Below are positions 16,697 through 26,297 of a stretch of 64,000 nt of DNA, in pieces. Both the position numbers and the translations under genes were made by a program. Source of the stretch: Comamonadaceae bacterium M7527. Lineage in GTDB: Bacteria > Pseudomonadota > Gammaproteobacteria > Burkholderiales > Burkholderiaceae_C. Numbering within the stretch: the first letter of the stretch is position 1; every line of letters begins with the position of its first letter. The stretch covers positions 2,108,001-2,172,000 of the forward strand of contig CP087990.1 of the NCBI GenBank assembly GCA_021044545.1. The letters run 5' to 3'. Under the pieces are notes generated by a model. It was not told the origin of the DNA, searched no databases, and saw only the letters and a program-made list of their open reading frames with translations.

Positions 16697-17527
16697 ATGA
16701 TCCAAGACCATCAACTGTCCGAACGCCACGCTTGCCGTCTTGTGAGGCTAAGCCGCGACAGCTATCGCAACCGACCCCAGCCAGATCAACTCAGCCGTGA
16801 TCTGTGCGAGCGCATCGTGGACATTGCTCACGTGCGGCGCAGGTTTGGTTACCGACGCATCCATGACTTGCTGCGCCCAGAGTTCCCGCACGTCAACCAC
16901 AAGCGGGTCTATCGGCTTTACCGTGACGCCAACTTGGCCGTACGCCGTCGCAAGAAGGCCAAGCGGCTATTAAATGAACGCGTGCCGCTGCAGTTGGCAC
17001 AAACCGTCAACGAGGTGTGGAGCATGGACTTTGTGTCCGATAGTTTGTCCAACGGTCGCAGAAGCAAATGCCTGACGGTGGCCGATGACTTCAGTCATGA
17101 GTGCGTGGACATCGCGGTCGACTACGGCATCTCAGGCCAATACGTGACTCGTTTGCTGGACCAAGCTGCAATATTCAGGGGCTACCCGTTGGCTGTACGA
17201 ACAGACAATGGCCCTGAGTTCACCAGTCGCGCCTTCATGGCTTGGGCAACGGCGCATGGCGTACGCCATATCTTGATTCAACCAGGACGCCCCATGCAAA
17301 ACGGCTACATCGAGAGCTTCAATGGAAAGTTTCGTGACGAGTGCTTGAACGAGCAATGGTTTGAGACCTTGTCACAGGCCAGGGAGTGCATCGCTGAGTG
17401 GCGCAGAGACTACAACGAAGTCAGGCCGCACAGCAGCTTGGGCCGAATACCACCGGCTCAGTTCGCGCAACAGCACCGAGTGAATTCAAGTGCTGCTGCA
17501 AACACCAACCATCCAGTTTTGGAATAA
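16697..17527 (+). CDS. IS3-family (IS407-like) transposase OrfB
   Basis: The 276-residue integrase-like catalytic subunit. The DDE residues are seen as Asp in WSMDFVSD, Asp in VRTDNGPEFTS and Glu in NGYIESFNGKFRDECLN. The C-terminus has the usual YNEVRPHSSLGRIPPAQF. The open frame extends upstream of the ATG through KALAPQVKREAIGK, so it may be made as a frameshift product with OrfA. The gene is undamaged. Confidence 0.9.
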   Translation: MIQDHQLSERHACRLVRLSRDSYRNRPQPDQLSRDLCERIVDIAHVRRRFGYRRIHDLLRPEFPHVNHKRVYRLYRDANLAVRRRKKAKRLLNERVPLQLAQTVNEVWSMDFVSDSLSNGRRSKCLTVADDFSHECVDIAVDYGISGQYVTRLLDQAAIFRGYPLAVRTDNGPEFTSRAFMAWATAHGVRHILIQPGRPMQNGYIESFNGKFRDECLNEQWFETLSQARECIAEWRRDYNEVRPHSSLGRIPPAQFAQQHRVNSSAAANTNHPVLE

Positions 17528-17613
17528 AACCTTGACCCTGCAGACCAACTTCTAATTCAGTGGTACGGCTCGTGGGGGCAGGTCAGTAACGTAACTTAAG
17601 CAGCGTGCCTGCG

Positions 17614-18465
17614 TTAGTAGCTGTAAACGCCGCGTCCGGTTTTGCGGCCCAAGTAGCCTGCAGCCACCATTTCTTTCAGCAGCGGGCATGGGCGGTATTT
17701 GCCGTCGTTGTACTCTTCCACGTATACGTTCATCACCGCCAAGCACACGTCCAGGCCAATCATGTCTGCCAAGGCCAGTGGGCCAATGGGGTGGTTGCAG
17801 CCCAGCTTCATGCCGGCATCAATGTCTTCAGGGGTGGCCAAGCCTTCGGCCAATACAAAGAATGCCTCGTTGATCATGGGCACCAAAATACGGTTGACCA
17901 CAAAGCCGGGTGCGTTTTTCACGGTAATGGGCGTTTTGCCCAAGCGCTCAGACAAGGCTTTAACGGCGTCGTGCGTGGCGTCACTGGTTTGCAGGCCGCG
18001 AATAATTTCAACCAGGGCCATCATGGGCACTGGGTTGAAAAAGTGCATGCCAATAAACTGCTCTGGGCGCTTGGTGGCTGCTGCCAATTTGGTAATGGAG
18101 ATAGAGCTGGTGTTGCTGGCGATCAAGGCGCTTGGGGGCAGCTCTGCGTCGAGTTGCTGCAAAATTTTGACCTTAAGCGCCTCGTTTTCAGTGGCGGCCT
18201 CTATCACCAGGTTGCAGTCGTGCAAGTCGGCGTACTGGGTGCTGGCTTTAATGCGCGCCAAGGCGGCAGTTTTGTCGGCTTCGGTGGCTTTTTCTTTTTT
18301 AATCAAGCGGTCCAGGCTGCCCGCCACAGTGGCCAGGCCCTTGTCTACCGCTGCTTGGCTGATGTCTACCATCACCACGTCAATACCGCAGGTGGCGCAG
18401 GCTTGTGCAATGCCGTTGCCCATGGTGCCGGCGCCAATAATGCCAATGCGTTGAATATCGTTCAT
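17614..18465 (-). CDS. hbd: 3-hydroxybutyryl-CoA dehydrogenase
   Basis: A 283-residue NAD-dependent dehydrogenase, the usual length for Hbd/PaaH. The start at 18465 (MNDIQRIGIIGAGTMGNGIA) is chosen because the Rossmann loop GAGTMGNG should lie near residue 10; the open frame upstream has no such support. Other landmarks are SNTSSISITKLA, the HFFNPVPMMALVE motif with the catalytic His, and GFVVNRILVPMINEA. It oxidises (S)-3-hydroxyacyl-CoA of short chain length, in butyrate/PHB or aromatic degradation. Its stop codon is 28 bp from the right end of the second IS, so the IS may have removed its terminator. Confidence 0.92.
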   Translation of the reverse strand: MNDIQRIGIIGAGTMGNGIAQACATCGIDVVMVDISQAAVDKGLATVAGSLDRLIKKEKATEADKTAALARIKASTQYADLHDCNLVIEAATENEALKVKILQQLDAELPPSALIASNTSSISITKLAAATKRPEQFIGMHFFNPVPMMALVEIIRGLQTSDATHDAVKALSERLGKTPITVKNAPGFVVNRILVPMINEAFFVLAEGLATPEDIDAGMKLGCNHPIGPLALADMIGLDVCLAVMNVYVEEYNDGKYRPCPLLKEMVAAGYLGRKTGRGVYSY

Positions 18466-18611
18466 AACGTAGTGCTCCAAAAAAGGTGGGTGATAGGGTT
18501 TTGTGTCAATTGTGCCTGTTGCTTGGGCTGTTAGTGGGTGACTGGCGTCGCTTGTGCGTCGTTTGTATTTACGCCATGATTTGAGCAACACACAACAAGG
18601 AGAGACAAGCA

Positions 18612-20216
18612 ATGCCAGATTTTGTAGTGGTGGGTGGTGGCTCTGCAGGCTGTGCACTGGCGGCGCGCCTGAGTGAAGACGCCAGCGTATCTGTGGTGTT
18701 GATTGAGGCCGGCGGCGACACCAACCATGTGATGGTGGACTGTCCTGCGGGCATTGCTGGCCTGGCCATGACTGGGCAGTTCAACTGGGCGTTTAATACC
18801 GAGCCACAAGCGCATTTGAACAACCGCGTGTGTTACCAGCCGCGCGGCAAAGGCTTGGGTGGCTCCAGCGCGATCAACGCCATGATTTATGTACGCGGCC
18901 ACCCTATGGACTATGACGGCTGGGCTGCTATGGGTAATGCGGGCTGGTCTTACGCAGAGGTGTTGCCTTACTTCAAGCGCTCAGAGCACAACGAACGCGG
19001 CGCCAGCCGGTGGCACGGTAGCGGCGGCCCGCTAAACGTTAAAGACTTGCCAGAGCCCAACCCGGTGGCGTTGGCCTTTGTCCAGGCGGCGCACCAAGGT
19101 GGTGTGCCACTGCGCCACGACTTCAATGATGACGAGCAAGAGGGTGCGGGCATTTATCAAGTTACACACAACAACGGTGAGCGGCACACGGCGGCCAAAG
19201 CCTATTTGGCGCAAGCGCTCACGCGTCGCAACCTGACGGTGGTGCGCAACGCAACGGTGGATAAGGTGATGTTTGACAACGGGCGTGCGGTTGGCGTGCA
19301 GATTGTGCAAGACAACCACGTTCGCCAGATTAAAGCGTCTCGCGAGGTGGCTTTGTGTGCGGGGGCGTTGCAGTCGCCGGGTGTGTTGATGCGCTCTGGC
19401 ATTGGCCCCGGCGGTCACTTGCAAGACATGGGCATAGCGGTGCAGCATGACTTGCCCGGCGTTGGCCAACATTTGCAAGACCACCTGGATGTGGTGCAAC
19501 TGGTGAAGGCGCCGCATCTCACAGATTTAATGGGGCTGTCTGTGTCGGCGCTACCCAAAATGGTGAAGGGCTACTTGCAGTGGCGCAAGCACCGCACCGG
19601 CATACTCACGACCAATTTTGCAGAGGGCGGCGCATTCATCAAGTCTAGCCAAAGTGAGACCTTGCCAGACTTGCAGCTGCACTTTGTAACAGGCATGCTC
19701 AAAGACCATGGGCGAGCGCGCTTGTACGGCTTGGGTTACTCGTGTCACGTGTGTGTGTTGCGCCCCAAGAGCCGTGGCAGCGTCGCGCTATCCAGCGCCC
19801 ATGCGCACGCCGCACCCCGCATAAATCCCAACTTTTTAAGTGATCCAGACGATTTGCGCCGGCTGGTGAGGGGTTTTGAGCGCATGCGTGAGCTGTTGCG
19901 CCAACCTGCTTTGGCAAGCCTGGGAGGGGTGGAAACCTCACCCACCAAAGACGTCATGGGGCCCAAAGCCATAGAGGCTTTTATCAGGGCCAATGCGGAC
20001 ACCATTTACCACCCAGTGGGCACTTGCCGCATGGGCGGCGGCCCATTGGATGTGGTGGACAGTCAATTGCGTGTGCATGGTGTGCAGGGCTTGCGTGTGG
20101 TGGATGCGTCCATCATGCCCACGCTGATTGGTGGCAACACCAATGCGCCCAGCATGATGATCGCCGAGAAGGCAGCCGACATGATGCTGGGCAAGCCTGC
20201 ACTGGTTGCGTCGTAA
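18612..20216 (+). CDS. GMC-family FAD oxidoreductase (choline/alcohol dehydrogenase-like)
   Basis: A 534-residue flavoprotein with the FAD-binding VVVGGGSAGCALAARL at its N-terminus, an acidic residue in VVLIEAGGD, the GMC signature 1 region (RGKGLGGSSAINAMIYVRG), signature 2 (GALQSPGVLMRSGIGP) and a C-terminal active-site block (YHPVGTCRMG, later LIGGNTNAPSMMIAEKAAD). It oxidises an alcohol; BetA-like choline dehydrogenase is the closest described type, but substrate calls within this family are unreliable. An AAGGAGA ribosome-binding site precedes the ATG. It is divergent from hbd. Confidence 0.9.
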   Translation: MPDFVVVGGGSAGCALAARLSEDASVSVVLIEAGGDTNHVMVDCPAGIAGLAMTGQFNWAFNTEPQAHLNNRVCYQPRGKGLGGSSAINAMIYVRGHPMDYDGWAAMGNAGWSYAEVLPYFKRSEHNERGASRWHGSGGPLNVKDLPEPNPVALAFVQAAHQGGVPLRHDFNDDEQEGAGIYQVTHNNGERHTAAKAYLAQALTRRNLTVVRNATVDKVMFDNGRAVGVQIVQDNHVRQIKASREVALCAGALQSPGVLMRSGIGPGGHLQDMGIAVQHDLPGVGQHLQDHLDVVQLVKAPHLTDLMGLSVSALPKMVKGYLQWRKHRTGILTTNFAEGGAFIKSSQSETLPDLQLHFVTGMLKDHGRARLYGLGYSCHVCVLRPKSRGSVALSSAHAHAAPRINPNFLSDPDDLRRLVRGFERMRELLRQPALASLGGVETSPTKDVMGPKAIEAFIRANADTIYHPVGTCRMGGGPLDVVDSQLRVHGVQGLRVVDASIMPTLIGGNTNAPSMMIAEKAADMMLGKPALVAS

Positions 20217-20228
20217 GCGGTTAAGCGG

Positions 20229-21836
20229 TTAGGCGCTGCGCCAGTTAAGGCGCTTGACCACCACAATGGCGGCCACAGGCATGAGTACGCCCGCTGCAAT
20301 GACGGTTAGCAGCAGTGGCGTGAGCGACTGGTAGTTGGCTGCCACGGTGATGACTTGGGTGGCGGGGTCACGCACTTCGCGCTCCAGCGTAAACAGTTGG
20401 TTGACATACTTGGTGCCCAAGCTGGCAGCTGACAAGGCCAAGTTGGTAAACGAGGCCATTACGGCAAAGTACGTTGCTTTAAGGTGCGCAGGCGCGGCGT
20501 TGGCTATCCAGGCCAGCATGGGGATCATGGCAATTTGCCCCAGCGGAGACTCCAAGGCGGTGTCGATAACCGCGATAAATCTTGCATCCACCACGCCGCC
20601 TGTCATGGCCGCTGTCCAGTGGTGCAAGCCCATGCTCATGCCCAGTGTGGGCAGCGACAGCACAAAGCTGGCCAGTGTCAGAAAGCCCACCACATACACA
20701 ATAGAGCGCTCGGCCATAAAGCGCCTGAACGCAAACATACCGACCAGCGTGAGCACGCTGCCTATGAGTGATAGCACGCTAAAGAAGCTGCCGTCAAAGC
20801 CCAGCTCGTCTATGGTCCACCACGACACGCCTGGGCCAGCACTGGGCGTGGCGCGGTACATGAAAATAACCAAAGCAGTGCCTATCAGGGTGTTGCGTGC
20901 GGTGGTATCTAGCTCAAGCGTCAAGCGGCGCATCAGCCACAAAATAATGGCAGCTGAGCCCAGGAAAATAGCCTCTTGGCTGTAGGCCCAGTTGGATAGG
21001 CCAAGGGTGATGGTGAGGGCTACAAACGCGGCGCTGCCTATCAGGATGGTCCAGTTGGGCGAGGTGGCTTCAGTGCTGGGCCTTAGCAGCGCGCGTGCAT
21101 CGGGTTGGCTTAATCCTCTGGCCATGTGCGCGGCCAAGTTGCGCGCGTATATCCAACGCGCACTGGCAATACCCAGCAGCGAAATAACAGGTATGGCCAA
21201 TGCCATGAGGTAGACGCTTTGGTACAGCGCCAGCTTGGCTTGGCCGTCCAGCCCTTGCGTGTCACTGAACGCCCACAGGTTGATCAGTGCCACCACCACA
21301 GTGCCACCAATAATGGCCACGCGTCCCAGCGTTTGCATGGTGGTGTGCATGCGCTTTAAGGTGGCCGCATTTATGGGCTTGCCCTGGGCGTCAACGCGTG
21401 GCACGGCGTCTACTGTCATGGCGTCGGCTACAGCGTCTTGCAGCACATAGCCCACTGGCGATAACAAGGCTGCAAGAACGTACCAGGCGTTCACGCTCCA
21501 CAGTGCAGCCATGGCGTCACGCTCACCGACAAGCGCTGCCATGATGAGCAAACTGGCGGCAATGAGTGCGGCACCCAACACCACCAACCACGACTTGAAG
21601 CGCCACAACAAGTCCACCAAATGCCCTATTGGTATTTTGAGTGACCATGGCACAAACGCCCAAAACCCAAGTGCCGCCAGGAACTCGGCAGACAGACCCA
21701 GGTAGTCTTTTACAAAGAAGGTGCCCACAATGCCGGTCAGACCCTGAATGCCAGCGGCCACGTACACCATGAGCGGAGGCAAATAAGACCAACGCATTTC
21801 GTCTCTAAGTCGGCTTTGTGAGTGGCTTTGTTGCAT
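20229..21836 (-). CDS. Multi-pass transporter, MFS / folate-biopterin (BT1)-like
   Basis: A 535-residue protein with about twelve to fourteen hydrophobic segments. The start (LPPLMVYVAAGIQGLTGIVG), the segment KIPIGHLVDLLWRFKSW and especially VGYVLQDAVADAMTVDAV recall the folate-biopterin transporter (FBT/BT1) branch of the major facilitator superfamily, where a similar Ala-Asp-x-x-Ala/Val-Asp motif lies in a central helix. The substrate is unknown; an ordinary MFS protein is the alternative. Convergent with the GMC oxidoreductase and divergent from the MBL-fold gene. The first 30 residues are hydrophilic and lie in the cytoplasm. Confidence 0.6.
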   Translation of the reverse strand: MQQSHSQSRLRDEMRWSYLPPLMVYVAAGIQGLTGIVGTFFVKDYLGLSAEFLAALGFWAFVPWSLKIPIGHLVDLLWRFKSWLVVLGAALIAASLLIMAALVGERDAMAALWSVNAWYVLAALLSPVGYVLQDAVADAMTVDAVPRVDAQGKPINAATLKRMHTTMQTLGRVAIIGGTVVVALINLWAFSDTQGLDGQAKLALYQSVYLMALAIPVISLLGIASARWIYARNLAAHMARGLSQPDARALLRPSTEATSPNWTILIGSAAFVALTITLGLSNWAYSQEAIFLGSAAIILWLMRRLTLELDTTARNTLIGTALVIFMYRATPSAGPGVSWWTIDELGFDGSFFSVLSLIGSVLTLVGMFAFRRFMAERSIVYVVGFLTLASFVLSLPTLGMSMGLHHWTAAMTGGVVDARFIAVIDTALESPLGQIAMIPMLAWIANAAPAHLKATYFAVMASFTNLALSAASLGTKYVNQLFTLEREVRDPATQVITVAANYQSLTPLLLTVIAAGVLMPVAAIVVVKRLNWRSA

Positions 21837-21977
21837 GGGGGTGGTTGTTGTGGTGGTGCCGGTAGTGGCTTTGCGTGCACTGTACCTAAAAGTGGGTTGT
21901 ACCGGTATGGTGTTTATATGAGTAATAGCTTATATTTGTCCGGTCGTTAATAAATATTTACCTGTGGGAGCAGCGTC

Positions 21978-22931
21978 ATGATGCGTTTGAAGGTGTGGCT
22001 AGGGCTTGTCTGTGTGGCGTTTATCAACTTGGCGGCAGCGGCAGGCGCGCCGCCTATGCTGTTGCAGCAAGTAGGCCCCAACACGTATTACGTGCAAGGT
22101 TTGGCGGCGCTGGGTAGCACACAAAACCAAAATTTCATCAGCAATGCAGGTTTCGTTATTGCCCCTGAAGGGGTGGTGGTGGTGGACGCACTGGGCTCAC
22201 CCGCGTTGGCCAAGCGCTTGATTGCACAAATTAAGACGGTCACAGACAAGCCCATCACCGACGTCATCGTGACCCACTACCACGCTGACCATATTTACGG
22301 CTTGCAAGCGTTTAAAGAGGTGGGTGCGCGAATCATTGGTGAGCAGCGCGCCAAAGCGTACATCTACTCCGAAACGGCCAAGCTGCGTTTGCAGGCGTCT
22401 CGCACGGACTTGGCGCCGTGGGTGGATGCCAACACACGCATTGTCGAAGCAGACGAGTGGCTTGGCGGCAGTAAAACCCTGGAGCTGGCGGGCACCACGT
22501 TTCAAGTGGACATGGTGGGCCCAGCGCACACGCCTGAAGATTTGGCGGTGTGGGTGCCATCAGAAAAGGTCTTGTTTTCTGGCGACCTCATCTTCAATGG
22601 CCGCTTGCCATTTGTGGGGGGCGCCAATAGCAGCCACTGGATAGTGGCGCTGGACCAAATGCTGCAATACCCCGCTGAGGCGGTGGTGCCAGGCCACGGT
22701 AAAGCGTCTACCAACCCCCAAAAAGACATCACCCTGGTGCGCGATTACCTGAAGTACTTGCGCAAAACCATGGGCGAGGCCGCCGACAACCTCGTGCCGT
22801 TTGAGCAAGCCTATGACACCACAGACTGGTCAGACTTTGAGCCTGTGCCCATGTTCAAGTTTGCCAATCGCATGAACGCCTACAACACCTATTTGCTGAT
22901 GGAGCAAGAGGCGCTGAAGGCGGGGCAATAG
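21978..22931 (+). CDS. Periplasmic MBL-fold metallo-hydrolase
   Basis: A 317-residue protein with a Sec signal peptide (MMRLKVWLGLVCVAFINLAA, cleavage probably near AAAAG-AP). The metallo-beta-lactamase metal motif is HYHADH (about residue 98). Further ligands are the His in PAHTPED, the Asp in FSGDLIF and the His in VPGHGKA. It resembles the SoxH / quinoprotein-relay-associated zinc hydrolases exported to the periplasm. The physiological substrate is unknown. It is convergent with icmF, 27 bp away. Confidence 0.85.
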   Translation: MMRLKVWLGLVCVAFINLAAAAGAPPMLLQQVGPNTYYVQGLAALGSTQNQNFISNAGFVIAPEGVVVVDALGSPALAKRLIAQIKTVTDKPITDVIVTHYHADHIYGLQAFKEVGARIIGEQRAKAYIYSETAKLRLQASRTDLAPWVDANTRIVEADEWLGGSKTLELAGTTFQVDMVGPAHTPEDLAVWVPSEKVLFSGDLIFNGRLPFVGGANSSHWIVALDQMLQYPAEAVVPGHGKASTNPQKDITLVRDYLKYLRKTMGEAADNLVPFEQAYDTTDWSDFEPVPMFKFANRMNAYNTYLLMEQEALKAGQ

Positions 22932-22958
22932 CGCCTGCGCGTCGCGGCAAAACAGTTG

Positions 22959-25900
22959 CTACATATTGCGTCGGTACTGCCCGCCCACCTCAAACAGGGC
23001 GTCGGTAATCTGTCCTAGCGAGCACACGCGTACCGCATCCATTAACACCTCAAATACGTTGGCGTTGTCGATAACGACTTGGCGTAAGCGCTCTAGTGCA
23101 AGTGGTGCGGCGTGTGCATGGCGAGCATGGAAGTCTGCCAAGCGCTTGAGTTGGCTTTGCTTTTCGTCGTCGGTAGAGCGGGCCAGTTCAATGACTTGCG
23201 GCGTGTCGTCACTGTTGGGATTGCGGAAAGTGTTGACGCCAATAATGGGCAGCTCACCTGTGTGCTTGAGCATCTCGTACGCCATGCTCTCGTCTTGAAT
23301 TTTGCCGCGCTGGTAGCCGGTTTCCATAGCGCCCAGCACGCCGCCCCTGTCGGCAATGCGCTCAAATTCAGTGAGCACAGCCTCCTCGAGTAGCTCGGTA
23401 AGCTCTTCCACAATAAAGCTGCCCTGGCTTGGGTTTTCATTTTTGGCCAGGCCCCACTCGCGGTTGATGATGAGTTGAATGGCCATGGCGCGGCGTACAG
23501 ACTCTTCTGTGGGCGTGGTGATGGCTTCGTCAAAGGCGTTGGTATGCAGGCTGTTGCAGTTGTCGTAAATGGCAATCAGTGCTTGCAGCGTGGTGCGAAT
23601 GTCGTTGAACTGTATCTCTTGCGCGTGCAAGCTGCGTCCGCTGGTTTGCACGTGGTATTTGAGCTTTTGACTGCGCTCGTTGGCGCCGTATTTGTCACGC
23701 ATGGTAACGGCCCAAATGCGCCGCGCAACACGACCCAGTACGGTGTATTCGGGGTCCATGCCGTTGCTGAAGAAGAACGACAAATTGGGTGCAAAGTCGT
23801 CAATGTGCATGCCGCGCGCCAAGTAGGCCTCTACAAATGTAAAGCCGTTTGATAGCGTGAGGGCCAGTTGCGAGATGGGGTTGGCGCCCGCCTCAGCAAT
23901 GTGGTAGCCGCTGATGGACACGGAGTAGAAATTGCGCACGTTGTTGGCCACAAAGTACTGGGCAACGTCGCCCATAACTTTGAGGCTGAACTCGGTGGAG
24001 AAGATGCAGGTGTTTTGTCCCTGGTCTTCTTTCAGGATATCGGCTTGCACAGTGCCGCGCACGTTGGCCAGCACCCAGGTTTTGAGGTCTGCGTACTCGT
24101 CGTCTGTGGGTTGACGACCTTTGTCAGCCACCCATTGATCCACCGCCTGGTCAATGGCGGTGTTCATGAACATGGCCAAGATGCTGGGCGCTGGGCCGTT
24201 GATGGTCATGGACACGCTGGTGCTGGGGTTGCACAAGTCAAAGCCGCTGTACAACACCTTCATGTCGTCCAGCGTGGCAATTGACACGCCAGAGTTGCCC
24301 ACTTTGCCGTAAATATCGGGGCGCAAATCGGGGTCGTTGCCGTATAGCGTGACCGAGTCAAACGCGGTAGACAAGCGCTTGGCGGGCATGCCTTCTGACA
24401 GCAACTTAAAGCGGCGGTTGGTGCGGAATGCGTCACCTTCACCGGCAAACATACGCGTGGGGTCTTCGCCTTCGCGCTTGACCGGGAAGGTGCCCGCTGT
24501 GTAGGGGAAGTAGCCCGGCACGTTCTCCAGCATCAGCCACTTTAGTATTTCGCCGTGGTCTTCAAACGTGGGCAAGGCGACCTTGCGTATCACCGTGCCT
24601 GACAACGACTTGGTGGTGAGTGCCGTGCGTATTTCTTTGCCACGAATGGTGCTGACCAGTTCGGGCGCGGCATAAGTGGCTTGCAAGCTGGGCCAGGTGT
24701 TGATCAGTTCCCGGCTGTCGGCATCCAGGTGCAGGTCGCGATAGGCGGCCAAGTCAAGTACGGCTTCAGCAGCCTTGGGGCGTCCGCTCTTGCCCAGTCT
24801 GAGCATCTCGGCGCTGGCACGTAGTTGCTGTATTTCACGCACCAGTTTGACTTGTTCCTTCACACGCGTTTTGTAGCCACGCACGGTGTCGGCAATTTCT
24901 GCCAAGTAGCGGGTGCGCGCTGGCGGCACTATGGGGGTTTGGTTGGAACTGTGGCGCACAGCCGCGTTGGGCAGCTTGCCGTCGTTCAGCGCCAGGCCCA
25001 AGCCAGCCAAGGTGGGCTTCATGGCTTGGTACAGCGCGGTTACGCCGTCGTCGTTAAAGCGCGACGCCATGGTGCCAAAGACTGGCATGTCGTCGGGCAT
25101 TTTGCTGAAGTCTTCGCGGTTGCGCAGCACTTGCTTGGCGACATCGCGCAACGCGTCAGCTGCACCTTTGCGGTCAAATTTGTTAATGGCTACAAACTGG
25201 GCAAAGTCCAGCATGTCTATTTTTTCCAGCTGGCTGGCTGCGCCAAACTCTGGCGTCATGACGTACAGCGGCACGTCTACATGTGGCACTATGGCTGCGT
25301 CGCCTTGGCCAATGCCTGAGGTTTCCACCACCACCAGATCAAAGCCAGCGGCTTTGCAGCTGGCAATCACATCGGGCAGGGCTGCGGAGATTTCGCTACC
25401 AAACTCACGTGTGGCCAAGGAGCGCATAAACACGCGGTTGCCCGCGCGCCATGGGTTGATGGCATTCATGCGAATGCGGTCACCCAGTAGTGCGCCACCG
25501 CTTTTGCGCCTGCTGGGGTCAATGGAAATGAGCGCCACGCGTAAGCTGTCCTCTTGGTCCAAGCGCAAACGGCGTATCAGCTCATCCGTGAGCGACGACT
25601 TGCCTGCCCCGCCTGTGCCGGTAATGCCAATAACAGGCACCTTGGTGTGCTGGGCTTGCGCCCTGATGTTGGCCAGCAAGGTGGCATTGGCGCTGCCAGC
25701 TTCAACAGCGGTTATCAGCTGAGACAGTGCGCGCCAGTTGGCTTCGCTATGTCCTTGAAGGGCTTGCAAGCTTGTGGGCGCGTGTGCGTCTAGTGCCTTG
25801 TCGCAGCGCATCACCATCTCGCCAATCATGCCGGCCAGGCCCATGCGCTGGCCGTCTTCCGGGCTGAAGATGCGGGTGACGCCGTAGGCTTGCAGCTCTG

Positions 25901-26252
25901 CAATTTCGTCAGCCACAATGACCCCGCCGCCGCCGCCAAATACTTGGATGTGCTCGCCGCCTTTGGCTTTGAGCAAGTCCATCATGTATTTGAAGTACTC
26001 CACATGCCCGCCCTGGTAGGAGCTGATGGCAATGCCTTGCACGTCCTCTTGCAAAGCGGCATTGACCACCTCGTCTACGCTGCGGTTGTGGCCCAGGTGA
26101 ATGACTTCTACACCCATGCTCTGCAGTATGCGACGCATGATGTTGATGGCCGCATCGTGACCGTCAAACAAACTGGCGGCCGTGACAAAGCGCACTTTGT
26201 TGGTGGGGCGGTAGTTGGCTAAGGCTTTGTAGTCGGCAGACAAATCGGTCAT
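22959..26252 (-). CDS. icmF: Fused isobutyryl-CoA mutase (adenosylcobalamin-dependent)
   Basis: A 1,097-residue enzyme that interconverts isobutyryl-CoA and n-butyryl-CoA (and pivalyl/isovaleryl-CoA in some species). Domain order is that of IcmF: a B12-binding domain (DGHDAAINIM, with the axial His in that motif; SSYQGGH), a MeaI-like GTPase chaperone (GITGTGGAGKSSLTDEL, LISIDPSRR, NKFDRKG), a linker, and the TIM-barrel mutase domain with the substrate-binding YTAGTFPVKREGEDPTRMFAGE region. The start lies just downstream of a palindromic operator at 26298-26315. It probably works with the CoA-ester enzymes nearby in branched-chain acid catabolism. Confidence 0.93.
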   Translation of the reverse strand: MTDLSADYKALANYRPTNKVRFVTAASLFDGHDAAINIMRRILQSMGVEVIHLGHNRSVDEVVNAALQEDVQGIAISSYQGGHVEYFKYMMDLLKAKGGEHIQVFGGGGGVIVADEIAELQAYGVTRIFSPEDGQRMGLAGMIGEMVMRCDKALDAHAPTSLQALQGHSEANWRALSQLITAVEAGSANATLLANIRAQAQHTKVPVIGITGTGGAGKSSLTDELIRRLRLDQEDSLRVALISIDPSRRKSGGALLGDRIRMNAINPWRAGNRVFMRSLATREFGSEISAALPDVIASCKAAGFDLVVVETSGIGQGDAAIVPHVDVPLYVMTPEFGAASQLEKIDMLDFAQFVAINKFDRKGAADALRDVAKQVLRNREDFSKMPDDMPVFGTMASRFNDDGVTALYQAMKPTLAGLGLALNDGKLPNAAVRHSSNQTPIVPPARTRYLAEIADTVRGYKTRVKEQVKLVREIQQLRASAEMLRLGKSGRPKAAEAVLDLAAYRDLHLDADSRELINTWPSLQATYAAPELVSTIRGKEIRTALTTKSLSGTVIRKVALPTFEDHGEILKWLMLENVPGYFPYTAGTFPVKREGEDPTRMFAGEGDAFRTNRRFKLLSEGMPAKRLSTAFDSVTLYGNDPDLRPDIYGKVGNSGVSIATLDDMKVLYSGFDLCNPSTSVSMTINGPAPSILAMFMNTAIDQAVDQWVADKGRQPTDDEYADLKTWVLANVRGTVQADILKEDQGQNTCIFSTEFSLKVMGDVAQYFVANNVRNFYSVSISGYHIAEAGANPISQLALTLSNGFTFVEAYLARGMHIDDFAPNLSFFFSNGMDPEYTVLGRVARRIWAVTMRDKYGANERSQKLKYHVQTSGRSLHAQEIQFNDIRTTLQALIAIYDNCNSLHTNAFDEAITTPTEESVRRAMAIQLIINREWGLAKNENPSQGSFIVEELTELLEEAVLTEFERIADRGGVLGAMETGYQRGKIQDESMAYEMLKHTGELPIIGVNTFRNPNSDDTPQVIELARSTDDEKQSQLKRLADFHARHAHAAPLALERLRQVVIDNANVFEVLMDAVRVCSLGQITDALFEVGGQYRRNM

Positions 26253-26297
26253 GGTGGGCTCGCAGGTTGGGCAGACGTCAGGCGTGGGTTGTTGATT

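Larger units (their letters stand above)
16330..17585 (+). mobile_element. IS3-family (IS407-like) element capping the leader end of the array (1,256 bp)
   Basis: The left end starts TGACCTGCCCCC at 16330 and the right end finishes GGGGGCAGGTCA at 17585. Aligning the two ends shows TGACCTGCCCCC, then AGCCGTACCA, then AGTTGGTC blocks shared over about 50 bp. OrfA and OrfB are in the usual -1 arrangement, and the OrfA sequence style suggests the IS407 group (tentative). Unlike the other element, no target duplication is seen: the left flank ends GTCT and the right flank begins GTAA. Only 28 bp separate its right end from the stop codon of the next gene. Missing duplication plus a missing leader suggests an IS-adjacent deletion or recombination between two copies. 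Confidence 0.92.

Noticed and set aside
17605..18534. 309-residue open frame antisense to hbd
   Set aside because: It is the mirror of a strongly supported dehydrogenase gene, is low-complexity in Gly/His/Val and has no recognisable domain or ribosome-binding site.
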